Shown: piece after piece, positions 23,199 through 31,441 of the stretch
Position numbering within the stretch: the first letter of the stretch is position 1
Layout: each line of letters opens with the position of its first letter
Assembly: GCA_039989475.1 (NCBI GenBank)
Contig: JBDXHU010000013.1
Location: forward strand, 248,001-312,000
Direction: 5' to 3'
Length of the DNA: 64,000 bases
Source of the DNA: JBDXHU01 sp039989475
Lineage (GTDB): Bacteria; Pseudomonadota; Gammaproteobacteria; Pseudomonadales; Halieaceae
Translations under genes and position numbers: made by a program
The notes under the pieces: generated by a model
Seen by the model: only the letters and a program-made list of their open reading frames with translations
What the model was told of the DNA's origin: nothing
The model's database searches: none

Positions 23199-23519
23199 TC
23201 AGACTTGCATGCTCATGATTTCCTTGTAGGCGGACAGCAGCTTGTTGCGTACCTGGGTCACAGCCTCAAAGGAAACAGATGCCTTCTGCGCCGCCACCAT
23301 CACCTCGGGCAGGCTGATGTTTTCAGCGCCATTGGTGAAGGCGGATTTCATTTCGGTGGCGGTGGATTGCAATTCGTTCACCTGGCTCAGGGATTCCTGC
23401 AGTAACCTGGAAAACTCAGGCCCTGCGGCGGGGCTGGTCTCGGTGGCGCTGCCGCCCTTGGCGGTCTCCGACAGGGCGCGCATCTGCGCCAGGACTGTGT
23501 CAATACTCACGTCGCTCAT
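23199..23519 (-). CDS. fliE: Flagellar hook-basal body protein FliE
   Basis: FliE joins the MS-ring to the rod and opens the rod/hook export sequence. The 106 residues end in the family signature (PEVMVAAQKASVSFEAVTQVRNKLLSAYKEIMSMQV, read in parts). It starts 21 bases after fleR stops. In Pseudomonas fliE has its own sigma-54 promoter, but none is visible here in the gap or the adjoining fleR end, so it is probably transcribed with fleSR. Confidence 0.95.
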   Translation of the reverse strand: MSDVSIDTVLAQMRALSETAKGGSATETSPAAGPEFSRLLQESLSQVNELQSTATEMKSAFTNGAENISLPEVMVAAQKASVSFEAVTQVRNKLLSAYKEIMSMQV

Positions 23520-23540
23520 AGTGGTTCTCCTCGATGCCGA

Positions 23541-24908
23541 TCAGATTCCGGCCATGCCTGGAATTGCGATCCCCTGTTCGCGAAAGCGGGCCAGCTTGTA
23601 GCGCAGGGTACGGGGACTAATGCCCAGCTTCGCTGCGGTATCCTTGCGGCTGCCTTTTTCGGCGCTAAGGGTTTGAATTATCAGTTCCATCTCGCGTGAT
23701 TTGAGATCGTCAGCGAGGTGGGCCTCATCCAGTTCGTCTAACTGCACATCGGCCTCGACGGCGCTGCTTGATGCAGCTGCTGTGTTCGGCATCACCGACT
23801 CAAACAAGATGGAGCTCTCGCTGACAGTGAGGCCGTTCTTCAGGATCAGTGCTCTTTGCACGACATTGTGTAGCTCCCGTACATTGCCGGGCCAGTCGTA
23901 GTTCAATAGCAATTGCTCGGCGAAGCTGTCCAGCACCACGCCTTCACCCGGTGCCATCTCCTGGATGAAGCGGTGGCACATGGGGAGGATGTCCGCGCGG
24001 CGCTCGCGCAAGGGCGGCACTTGCAAGGGGAATACATTGAGGCGGTAAAACAGGTCTTCGCGGAAATTCCCGGCGGCCACCTGGGCGGCCAGGTCACGGT
24101 TGGTGGTAGCCAGTATACGCACGTCCAGGGGGATGGGGCTCTTGCCGCCCAGTCTTTCCACCTCACGCTCCTGCAGTACCCGCAGCAGCTTCGCCTGTAG
24201 CGGCAACTCCATCTCCGAAATTTCATCCAGCAGCAGGGTGCCGCCGTTGGCCTGCTCGAACTTGCCGGCACGTGCGGCATAGGCGCCTGTGAAGGCACCC
24301 TTTTCGAAGCCGAAGAGGATGGACTCCAGCATGTTTTCCGGAATCGCGGCACAGTTAATGGCGACGAAGGCCTGCTCACTGCGCAGGGAGTGGTCGTGAA
24401 TGAGGCGGGCAAAGACTTCCTTGCCGACCCCGGACTCACCACTGATGACAATTGATGCGTCGGTTTGCGCCACCCGCAGCGCGAGCTCCGCGGTGGAGTG
24501 GCTGCTGGCGTCCTCAAATACCGGTAATGTCAGGTCGGCGCTGGAGCTGGCCAGGCGCGCCACGGTCTCCAGCAGCACCTCCGCTTCGAAGGGCTTATTG
24601 ATATAGTCTGCAGCGCCCTGCCGCATTGCGGTGACAGCTTGTTCCACCTCGCCAAAGGCGGTCATGAGGACTACCGGTATCTCTGGCCACAGGCGCTTGC
24701 TCTCCTGCAGAAACTCGGCGCCGCTCATGCCGGGCATTTGGATATCGGAAAGAATCAGGTTGACCCGCTGGGTCTTGAGTATCTGCAGGGCTTCATCGGC
24801 ACAGGCCGCGCTGATGCAGTCATGCCCACCATACTGCAGCGTTTCGCCAATGACCTCGCGCAGGGCATTGTCGTCTTCGATAACCAGTACTTGAATGGAT
24901 TGGGTCAT
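23541..24908 (-). CDS. fleR: Sigma-54 response regulator FleR (FlrC type)
   Basis: FleR activates the class III rod and hook genes when phosphorylated by FleS. Domains in the 455 residues are a receiver (1-120, phosphoacceptor Asp in LSDIQMPGMSG, Lys in INKPF), an AAA+ sigma-54 activator (about 135-370, Walker A GESGVGKE, the sigma-54 contact loop GAFTGA intact, LLLDEISEM) and a Fis-type helix-turn-helix at the end (RKDTAAKLGISPRTLRYKL). It follows fleS by 2 bases. Its likely target here is the perfect sigma-54 site before flgB. Confidence 0.93.
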   Translation of the reverse strand: MTQSIQVLVIEDDNALREVIGETLQYGGHDCISAACADEALQILKTQRVNLILSDIQMPGMSGAEFLQESKRLWPEIPVVLMTAFGEVEQAVTAMRQGAADYINKPFEAEVLLETVARLASSSADLTLPVFEDASSHSTAELALRVAQTDASIVISGESGVGKEVFARLIHDHSLRSEQAFVAINCAAIPENMLESILFGFEKGAFTGAYAARAGKFEQANGGTLLLDEISEMELPLQAKLLRVLQEREVERLGGKSPIPLDVRILATTNRDLAAQVAAGNFREDLFYRLNVFPLQVPPLRERRADILPMCHRFIQEMAPGEGVVLDSFAEQLLLNYDWPGNVRELHNVVQRALILKNGLTVSESSILFESVMPNTAAASSSAVEADVQLDELDEAHLADDLKSREMELIIQTLSAEKGSRKDTAAKLGISPRTLRYKLARFREQGIAIPGMAGI

Positions 24909-24910
24909 GA

Positions 24911-26101
24911 TTACTCCTTGTCTGCCGCTAGCGGCAGGCGCAGCGTAAATTCGCTGCCGCCCAGGGCCGATGTCTCTACCGCGACGCTGCCACCATGGGC
25001 GCTGGCGGCGCTGGCGACTACCGCCAGCCCGAGGCCAGTGCCGTGTGCGCGGGTGGAGAACCAGGGTTCAAAAATGCGTTGCTCTAAAGCGGTATCCACG
25101 CCGGGACCGTTGTCGCCGACGCTGATCAGAATTGCAGTATCACTTTGCTCAAGCCTGACCTCGATACGGGCATGTTCCGGACAGGACTGCAGGGCGTTAT
25201 CCAGCAGGTTGGATATCGCGTTTTCCAGCAGTTCGCGTTGTCCGGAAAACTGCAGGCCCTGTACTGGCAGTGTTAACTCGAGCTCGGCGTCGGCCAGCTC
25301 CAGTTGCGGCGACATAGCCTCACAGTTAGCGCGCAGCAGTTGCCCCAGGCAGAGCTCTTGCACCGGGTCATCAGCCCCGCGTATGAAGCGCAGCATGCCC
25401 TCGATAAGGCGCTCGATTTGGTGCAGGCGCTCGCGCACCTTGCCACCTACCCGGGCGGACTCATCGTTGTCATTGTCGACACGATCCAGTTGTGACAGGT
25501 AGAGCATGGCGGAGCTGAGCGGGGTGCGCAGTTGATGTGCCAGGCGGGCCGCCATATCACCCAGCTCGCGCAGGCGTTGCTCGCGGTGCAGCAGCTGCCG
25601 CAGGCGATGGTTTTCGCTGATATCGGTGATCAGGGCGATACGCGCGTCGGCACTGCCGAGTTCGCTGTAAGCCAGGGCCAGGCGACGCCCGTCGTGACTG
25701 TCGAATTCGCCGTCATGAGCGGGCAGGGTGCTGCCAGTGGCGGTTACCAGCTCGTCCCAGTGACGGCCCTTGAGGGGCACGCCGAGGATGATCTCCGCCG
25801 CCGGATTACAATCATCGATGCTGTTTTCGCTATCGATGACCACAACGCCACCGGGCAGGGCATCCATCAGGGTGGAAAGCTGTTCAGCCAGTGCTTCCTT
25901 GGCGGCCAGTTCGGCCAGGCGGGCAGAGCGGGCCGCAGCCAGTTCTGAAGATAAATGTGCAACCCGTTGTTCCAGCTCGCCCCAGGCGCTGCCGAGCTCA
26001 TCTGAGACCCGGTTGAATGCGGCAAAGGCCTGTTCCAACTGTTGGCTGGAGAGTGTCTCCGGCAGCTCTGCTGTGCTAACGCTAGATTCGACTTGTCCCA
26101 T
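24911..26101 (-). CDS. fleS: Flagellar sensor histidine kinase FleS (FlrB type)
   Basis: FleS is a soluble kinase for FleR. No membrane segment is seen in the 396 residues. An N-terminal helical part is followed by a PAS domain (about 75-170, ALPGGVVVIDSENSIDDCNPAA), then HisKA with the phosphoacceptor in ARLAHQLRTPLSSAM (about 195), the N-box NLLDNALQSCP, and G boxes DNGPGVD and GTGLGLAV. The sigma-54 promoter lies just upstream and places it under FleQ. Confidence 0.92.
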   Translation of the reverse strand: MGQVESSVSTAELPETLSSQQLEQAFAAFNRVSDELGSAWGELEQRVAHLSSELAAARSARLAELAAKEALAEQLSTLMDALPGGVVVIDSENSIDDCNPAAEIILGVPLKGRHWDELVTATGSTLPAHDGEFDSHDGRRLALAYSELGSADARIALITDISENHRLRQLLHREQRLRELGDMAARLAHQLRTPLSSAMLYLSQLDRVDNDNDESARVGGKVRERLHQIERLIEGMLRFIRGADDPVQELCLGQLLRANCEAMSPQLELADAELELTLPVQGLQFSGQRELLENAISNLLDNALQSCPEHARIEVRLEQSDTAILISVGDNGPGVDTALEQRIFEPWFSTRAHGTGLGLAVVASAASAHGGSVAVETSALGGSEFTLRLPLAADKE

Positions 26102-26134
26102 AACACACTTCTTCTGATTCTTTTATTCAGAAGT

Positions 26135-26150
26135 AGCATTTATCGTGCCA
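26135..26150 (-). promoter_or_regulatory. Sigma-54 promoter for fleS-fleR (and probably fliE onwards)
   Basis: On the minus strand the site reads TGGCACG-ATAA-ATGCT, matching the -24 box fully and the -12 box in all but one base, with GG-N10-GC spacing. Initiation is expected near 26124, only about 23 bases before the fleS ATG. The 158-base gap between fleS and fleQ otherwise holds no gene. Confidence 0.85.
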
Positions 26151-26259
26151 ACAATGAGGCCCCCGAATTTCGTGGCCTGTAGCCATCCATGTCAATTATT
26201 TGGCACTGTGTTGGGAGCCTGGAATGGCGGTGCGACAGGATATTTGACGCCGCCTGGGC

Positions 26260-27681
26260 TCAGGCGGACTTGCTGATACCCAGTTTGCGCATTTTCTCCA
26301 CCAGGGTGGTGCGCTGCAGGCCTAGCAATTTGGCGGCTTTGGCAACCACCCAGTTACTCTGGTCGAGGGCGTCCATCACCAGGTTGCGCTCTATGCTGAC
26401 CAGGTGTTCCTTCAGGTTAACACCGGCTTCCGGCAAGCCTGTTTCCTGCGGGTGCAGCAGGTGACGCGGGTCTGGAGACGTGTCTGGCTCCGCTGGGCTG
26501 GGCGCCTGGCTGGCGCTGCGCACGTGCTGGCTGCGAGCACTGCTGCCCGGGCCGTGATAGCGAGGCGGCAGCTCGTTGACGCCCACAGTGCTGGCCGGGT
26601 GTAGAATCGCCAGCCGCTCGACCAGGTTTTCAAGCTCACGTACGTTGCCTGGCAAGGGATGGCGGCAGATGGCGGCAACTGCCTCCGGATCAAGCTTCAC
26701 CGGCAGCTGCTTTTCCAGTTCCAGTCGGGTTGTGAACTCTTCCACCAGGTAGGGCACGTCCTCGGGGCGTTCGCGCAGTGGTGGCAGTTCGATCGGAAAT
26801 ACGTTGAGGCGGTAAAACAGGTCCAGGCGAAACTGGCCGCTTTCTACCTGGGCCTCCAGGTTCTGGTGAGTGGCGGCGATAATACGGGCGTTATTGCGTA
26901 TGCTTTTGCCGCCTCCGACGCGCTCGAAGGTGCTTTCCTGCAACACACGCAGCAGTTTTACCTGCATTTGCATGGGCATATCGCCGATTTCATCCAGAAA
27001 CAGGGTGCCACCCTCCGCCAACTCAAAGCGACCACGGCGCGAGCTTATGGCCCCGGTGAAGGCGCCTTTTTCGTGTCCAAACAGCTCGGATTCCAGCAAG
27101 TCAGCGGGTATAGCGCCACAGTTGACGGCCACGAAGGGCTTCTCGGCGCGCAGTGACTGCTGATGTATGGTCCGGGCCACGATTTCCTTGCCAGTACCGG
27201 ACTCGCCCAGCAATAACACGATAGCGTCGGTCCTTGCCACCTGGGCCGAGAGCGCCTGGATTTCCTGTATGGCAGGACTGACCCCGATCAGGCTGCGTGA
27301 GGATCCCTCCTCGCGGCCGACGTTCTTTAGTTTGGCTTCGGTGTCGCGGATGGTGCCCAGCAGGTTGCGGTACTTGATCGGGTAATTGATCTGGCCGGTG
27401 AGGCCTGGGGCCAATACCGCCGCGCCATCCTCGGCAGAGTCCGGCAGGGCGAACAGGGCCGTGCGCTTGCTGTTGGCACCGAGGTGTTCTATTGCTTCGC
27501 GCATATCACGACTGCTGGGCAGGTGCAGCAGGGCGAGGATGTAGTCGTCGTTAAGTTCCTGGTGAAACAGCTCCTGGGTACCGTTTACCACGAGCAACTG
27601 GTACTCGAGGAATTTGACGATGGCTTCCAGTTCACGGACTACCGTTAGGTCAGTTGATACCAGCAGAATCTTGTCAGTCAT
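26260..27681 (-). CDS. fleQ: Master flagellar regulator FleQ (FlrA type)
   Basis: FleQ is the sigma-54 enhancer protein at the top of polar flagellar cascades and a c-di-GMP receptor. The 473 residues comprise a receiver-like FleQ domain without a phosphoacceptor Asp (1-115), an AAA+ domain (about 130-370, GESGTGKE, GAFTGA, FLDEIGDM) and a Fis helix-turn-helix (VVAKAAKLLGLQRTTLVEKM). In the c-di-GMP pocket the arginine of Pseudomonas LFRS is kept (here SSRSLIG), as is the Arg of IVART. The two hydrophobic residues of LFRS are replaced by Ser, so ligand contacts may differ. It has its own sigma-70-type promoter. Confidence 0.92.
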   Translation of the reverse strand: MTDKILLVSTDLTVVRELEAIVKFLEYQLLVVNGTQELFHQELNDDYILALLHLPSSRDMREAIEHLGANSKRTALFALPDSAEDGAAVLAPGLTGQINYPIKYRNLLGTIRDTEAKLKNVGREEGSSRSLIGVSPAIQEIQALSAQVARTDAIVLLLGESGTGKEIVARTIHQQSLRAEKPFVAVNCGAIPADLLESELFGHEKGAFTGAISSRRGRFELAEGGTLFLDEIGDMPMQMQVKLLRVLQESTFERVGGGKSIRNNARIIAATHQNLEAQVESGQFRLDLFYRLNVFPIELPPLRERPEDVPYLVEEFTTRLELEKQLPVKLDPEAVAAICRHPLPGNVRELENLVERLAILHPASTVGVNELPPRYHGPGSSARSQHVRSASQAPSPAEPDTSPDPRHLLHPQETGLPEAGVNLKEHLVSIERNLVMDALDQSNWVVAKAAKLLGLQRTTLVEKMRKLGISKSA

Positions 27682-27733
27682 TGAGACGGTAACCGTTATT
27701 ATTGACGGCAGCTAGCCCGCCGACGTTTTCAGG

Positions 27734-27762
27734 ACTATGCGTCAAAAATATGGCCACGTCAA
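27734..27762 (-). promoter_or_regulatory. Sigma-70-type promoter of fleQ embedded in a direct repeat
   Basis: On the minus strand TTGACG, 17 bases, then CATAGT, with initiation near 27727, 46 bases before fleQ. Both elements lie in a direct repeat: on the plus strand CGTCAAAAATATGGCC at 27740-27755 and CGTCAAATATGGCC at 27757-27770. The GTCAA half-sites resemble those of FleQ boxes, so the repeat could be an operator for autoregulation or another regulator. A loose hairpin (GTCTCG at 27781, CGAGAC at 27807) lies between it and the upstream gene. Confidence 0.5.
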
Positions 27763-27836
27763 ATATGGCCTGGAATTAGCGTCTCGACAAAAAATTGACG
27801 CCTATGCGAGACCCGGGATGGTCGGGTGACCAGGGC

Positions 27837-28235
27837 CTAGTCGCCGTCTACGATATCGGTGATTTGTTCCAGCAGATAGGGCTTGGTGATGTAGCCGTCA
27901 AAGCCGGCCCCTTCAGCCTGGCTGACCTGTTCCGGCATGGCGTTGGCGCTCAAGCCGATAATTTTGCAGCCGTCCAGGTTGGGGTCTGCCTTGAGTACAC
28001 GCAGGGCGGTAATCCCGTCCATGCGCGGCAAGTCGATATCAAGGAAGATGAAATCCGGCTGCTCACGCCTGGCCACCATGATGCCTTCCTCGGCAGTTTC
28101 GGTCAGGAACAGGGAGACGTCATCCATGCCTTCCATCATTGCTTCGAAGAGAATGGTGCTGGTGCGGTCATCCTCCACATAGAGAACCTTGCGACCATGC
28201 ACTGCAGGGCTGTGCGTTGATGGGGCATGCATCAT
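27837..28235 (-). CDS. Stand-alone CheY-like response regulator
   Basis: This 132-residue protein is a single receiver domain: acidic pair in VLYVEDD, phosphoacceptor Asp in IFLDIDLPRMDG, Ser in IGLSANA, and Lys in YITKPY. It has no output domain. Its ATG overlaps the stop of the hybrid kinase gene (ATGA), so the kinase is the obvious phosphodonor. Whether it acts on the motor like CheY or as a phosphate sink or relay cannot be told. It stands between motAB and fleQ, where Pseudomonas has no such pair. It is not called cheY because no chemotaxis kinase is nearby. Confidence 0.88.
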   Translation of the reverse strand: MMHAPSTHSPAVHGRKVLYVEDDRTSTILFEAMMEGMDDVSLFLTETAEEGIMVARREQPDFIFLDIDLPRMDGITALRVLKADPNLDGCKIIGLSANAMPEQVSQAEGAGFDGYITKPYLLEQITDIVDGD

Positions 28236-29662
28236 GGCGTGCCCTCGCTTTGCAGGGATTCAATCAGGCGCCACAGCACATCGATATCCAGCGGTTTGGT
28301 GAGGTATTCGGTGAAACCGGCACTCATGGCTTCCTGGATATTCGATTCGATGGCGTCGGCGCTCAGCGCCACCAGAGGAATCTGGCTTAGTTCCGGCATA
28401 CCCTTGATGGCCCGGGCAGCGGTGACGCCGTCCATACCAATCAGGTTGATATCGAGCAGAATCAGGTCGGGCTGATGCTGTAGCGCCAGTTCAATACCCT
28501 CTTCGGCCGCAGTTGCGGTCAGCAGTGTGACGTGCTCGAGGGGGTCCATGATGGCTTTCATCAATTCCAGGCTGGCGCGGTGATCTTCCACGTAAATTAC
28601 AGTCAATGGGCTGGACGGTGGTGCCGCTGGCGCGGCTGTCTCGGCCGCGGTTATGGCGGAGGTGACATCCGCTGCCTGCGCTGATGAGGCTTGCAGGTAC
28701 AAATTGAAGGTGGAACCCCGCCCCGGTTCACTGCTGAAGTCGATCCGGCCTTCCATTAACTCGCTGAGGAAGCGCGCCAGGGCCAGCCCCATACCGGTGC
28801 CGGCAATTTGTTCCTGCTCGGCATAGCCGAGCCGCGTGAAGGCCTCGAATACGCGTTCGCGGTCCGCTTCCTCGATACCGACGCCCGTGTCGATAACTGA
28901 GCAGACCACGGTACCGTCATCTTCTGCCCGGGCCTGGAACCTGACTTTGCCGCCCGCCGTGTTGTACTTGATGGCATTACTGAGAAGATTTACCAGCACC
29001 TGCTTGAGGCGGGTATAGTCGGCCCGAACCACCAGTGGTGAATCCTCGATGTCCAGCGTGATATCAGCCTCTTCGGCCTCCGCCGCGACCAGGCTGGCGG
29101 CATGGGCTACTACTTCGCTGAGCTTGCAGTCTTCCAGTGAAACGCTGAGGGCTTGCTGTTCCAGCCGCGTGATGTCCAGGATGTCGTCAATCAGGTTGAG
29201 CAACTGCCAGCCTGCAGTCAGGGTCTCTTCAGTATTTCGCACCATGTAGGCGGGTGCGTCGGTGGGCATTTTGCTTTTCTGAATCTGGGCAAAGCCCAGT
29301 ATTACGTTGAGCGGAGTGCGCAGGGCATGGCTCATACGGCCCAGGAACTGGTTCTTGGCATCGTTGGCCTTGATCGCCGCCTGACCTCGTTCTTCCAGTT
29401 CCTGCAGGCGTACGGCCTGGGCGGTAAAACGGCTTTGCTGACGTCGCAGGGCGATTACCAGATAGACGCTCAGCGCCACCAGTGCGCCAATCAACAGGGC
29501 AGATAGCCAGGGTGCTGCTGCGGTCGACTCCACCTGGGCCCTGGCCGGTATCGGCAATAGCGCGGCAAGTAGCGCGGTGCAAGCAGGCGCGGTGCAACCA
29601 GGCGCGGTGCAACCAGGCGCGGTGCAACCAGGCGCGTAGCGCTTGAGCAGGGCTGAGATCAT
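28232..29662 (-). CDS. Membrane hybrid sensor histidine kinase with receiver domain
   Basis: The 476-residue protein has a signal-like N-terminus (residues 1-42) made unusual by three PGCTA repeats, a membrane helix (about 53-72), a short coiled coil, HisKA (H in GRMSHALRTPLN, about 110), HATPase (NLLSNAIKYN, DTGVGIE, GTGMGLAL) and a C-terminal receiver (about 345-465, Asp in ILLDINLIGMDG). There is almost no periplasmic part, so the stimulus is likely sensed in or at the membrane or through partners. It is followed at once by the single receiver gene, suggesting a phosphorelay. The function is unknown. Confidence 0.87.
   Translation of the reverse strand: MISALLKRYAPGCTAPGCTAPGCTAPACTALLAALLPIPARAQVESTAAAPWLSALLIGALVALSVYLVIALRRQQSRFTAQAVRLQELEERGQAAIKANDAKNQFLGRMSHALRTPLNVILGFAQIQKSKMPTDAPAYMVRNTEETLTAGWQLLNLIDDILDITRLEQQALSVSLEDCKLSEVVAHAASLVAAEAEEADITLDIEDSPLVVRADYTRLKQVLVNLLSNAIKYNTAGGKVRFQARAEDDGTVVCSVIDTGVGIEEADRERVFEAFTRLGYAEQEQIAGTGMGLALARFLSELMEGRIDFSSEPGRGSTFNLYLQASSAQAADVTSAITAAETAAPAAPPSSPLTVIYVEDHRASLELMKAIMDPLEHVTLLTATAAEEGIELALQHQPDLILLDINLIGMDGVTAARAIKGMPELSQIPLVALSADAIESNIQEAMSAGFTEYLTKPLDIDVLWRLIESLQSEGTP
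29570..29640 (-). repeat. 15-bp in-frame tandem repeat in the hybrid-kinase signal region
   Basis: Three identical copies of AGGCGCGGTGCAACC (plus strand) at 29585-29599, 29600-29614 and 29615-29629 are flanked by decayed copies on both sides. They encode Ala-Pro-Gly-Cys-Thr in the n-region of the signal peptide. The units are multiples of three, so copy-number change would alter length, not frame. Confidence 0.9.
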
Positions 29663-29789
29663 GAAGCGACCACGCTGGTGTGCGATTCGTAATTTGGGGT
29701 AGCAGGAAACACGTATAAGCTAGCTGAATCAGAAGGGAAACAGACTACCATAATTTGCCGGGGATAGGGGCTTTCTGAGCTGGAATTTG

Positions 29790-30671
29790 TCATCCTGCGG
29801 CCCCGTCGGGCAGGCGTTGCTTCAGTGCCTGGAAGGTCTTCACATCGCGATTTTGATTACCCTTTATGTCGGCCATCAGGATGATCACCACCCTGCGATT
29901 CTTGGCCCGGCCCTCGGGCTCGGCATTATCGGCGATCGGCCGGAACTGCCCGTAGCCTACGGATACCAGCCGCTCCGGGGGTACACCGTATTCAGCCAAC
30001 AGGCGCACCACGGCTGCCGCCCTGGCCGAGGACAACTCCCAGTTCGAGGGGTAGAGAATGGTGCTGATGGCCTGGTTGTCGGTATAGCCCTCCACCTGTA
30101 CGCGATTGGGCAGCAGTACCAGGTAATTGGCCAGTTGGCGCAGGATGGGTCTCGCCGTGAGCTCGGGCAGTGCGCTGGCACTGCGGAACAGCAGTTTGGA
30201 CTTGATTTCGATTTCCAGCCACAGGCGATTTTGCTTGATTGAGACCAGGTCGTCCTCAATATAGCTGCTCATCATTTTGGTCATCTCGCCACCCAGGTGC
30301 TCGACTTCCTCCTGGGCCTTGTCCAGTGCCCATTCGTCCTGGGTGGGGTCAGTCTCCTCCGGAGTTATCGGGAATATCATGGGCTTGATGGAAATAGGAG
30401 CCGGGACGCCGGGCGGCGGGCGAGTGTGCGCGGCGACCATACCGGTGCCGCTGCTGGACAAGTTGCCAATCATGATGGGATTGAGGGCGCTGGGACCGGC
30501 ACTGAAGGCCGAATTGAGACTGTCAGACAGCACCCGGTATTTGCCCTCATTGACCGAGGAGATCGAGTACATCACCACGAAGAAGGCGAACAGCAGGGTG
30601 ATGAAGTCCGCATAAGACACTAGCCAGCGCTCGTGGTTCTCCTCCTCAACATGTTGTTTGCGGCGGGCCAT
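29790..30671 (-). CDS. motB: Flagellar stator protein MotB (MotD type)
   Basis: MotB anchors the stator to peptidoglycan and carries the ion-binding Asp. In the 293 residues, one membrane helix (about 16-38) contains the Asp in VSYADFITLLFAFFVVMYS, next to the N-terminus. A Pro-rich linker follows, then an OmpA/Pal domain (about 155-280, VEGYTDNQAIS...NWELSSARA...GYGQFRP). The frame is open upstream, but the ATG at 30671 (MARRKQ) is the family start and lies 1 base after motA. Presence of Asp-Phe-Ile and the MotD-like length suggest a proton-driven unit; the ion is inferred. Confidence 0.92.
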   Translation of the reverse strand: MARRKQHVEEENHERWLVSYADFITLLFAFFVVMYSISSVNEGKYRVLSDSLNSAFSAGPSALNPIMIGNLSSSGTGMVAAHTRPPPGVPAPISIKPMIFPITPEETDPTQDEWALDKAQEEVEHLGGEMTKMMSSYIEDDLVSIKQNRLWLEIEIKSKLLFRSASALPELTARPILRQLANYLVLLPNRVQVEGYTDNQAISTILYPSNWELSSARAAAVVRLLAEYGVPPERLVSVGYGQFRPIADNAEPEGRAKNRRVVIILMADIKGNQNRDVKTFQALKQRLPDGAAG

Positions 30672-30672
30672 A

Positions 30673-31413
30673 TCAATGCAGGTAGCCCTGCAGCTTACTC
30701 TCAATATTGCGGGGGTTATCTCCCTCGGCGATTGCCACCAGGCCGTCGACCAGCATGTCCCGGTATTGCATGCGCTGCCCGACGATGGTTTTCAGCTTGT
30801 TCGCTATTGGCAAAAACAGCAGGTTGGCCAGGCCCACACCGTAAATGGTGGCAACGAAGGCCACCGCGATACCGGGGCCCAGCGAGCTGGGATCAGCGAG
30901 GTTATTCATGACATGTATCAGGCCCATGACAGCGCCGATAATCCCGAGTGTCGGCGCATAGCCACCAAAGCCCTCCCAGACCTTGGCGGCGCCCAAATCC
31001 ATCGATTCCATGGTGCTCATTTCAACCTCCATCGCCGCTCGAATTGCCTCTGGCTCACTGCCATCCGCGAGTAATTGCAGGCCGCCCTTGAGAAAGCTGT
31101 CGCGTTCTTCCTCACAGGCGCTCTGCAGGCTGAGCAAGCCTTCCTTGCGGGCCATCTGGCTCCAGCTGACGATTTTCTTGATGGCCGCCGCGCCGTCCTC
31201 ATCGGGCGGCCTGAATACCCAGCCGGCGCGACGCAAGGCGTGCATGAATACCAGCTGTGGCGTTTGCACCAGCACCGCGCCGCAGGTACCGCCGAAGACG
31301 ATGACGAAGGCGGTCAGCTGCAGCAGGGAATCGGTGTGCCCCCCTTCCAGGATGTTGCCACCGATAATTGCCGCCAGCCCGACCGTGATGCCAAGCAGTG
31401 TAAGGAAGTCCAT
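30673..31413 (-). CDS. motA: Flagellar stator protein MotA (MotC type)
   Basis: MotA forms the stator ring with four membrane segments. Here segments are seen at about residues 2-22, 30-50, 150-170 and 180-205. The cytoplasmic loop holds the conserved charged pair region (RRAGWVFRPPDE) and the signature GGYAPTLGIIGAVMGLIHVM. The 246-residue length fits MotC of Pseudomonas. It lies 28 bases after fliA. In Pseudomonas cheYZAB separate fliA from motCD, but they are missing here. Confidence 0.93.
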   Translation of the reverse strand: MDFLTLLGITVGLAAIIGGNILEGGHTDSLLQLTAFVIVFGGTCGAVLVQTPQLVFMHALRRAGWVFRPPDEDGAAAIKKIVSWSQMARKEGLLSLQSACEEERDSFLKGGLQLLADGSEPEAIRAAMEVEMSTMESMDLGAAKVWEGFGGYAPTLGIIGAVMGLIHVMNNLADPSSLGPGIAVAFVATIYGVGLANLLFLPIANKLKTIVGQRMQYRDMLVDGLVAIAEGDNPRNIESKLQGYLH

Positions 31414-31441
31414 TACCTATGTTTCTCGCGCGTCAGTCGGC

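Noticed and set aside
27837..28235. Chemotaxis regulator cheY
   Set aside because: It is coupled to a hybrid kinase, lies apart from fliA-mot and has no che genes around it, so only a general receiver call is supported.
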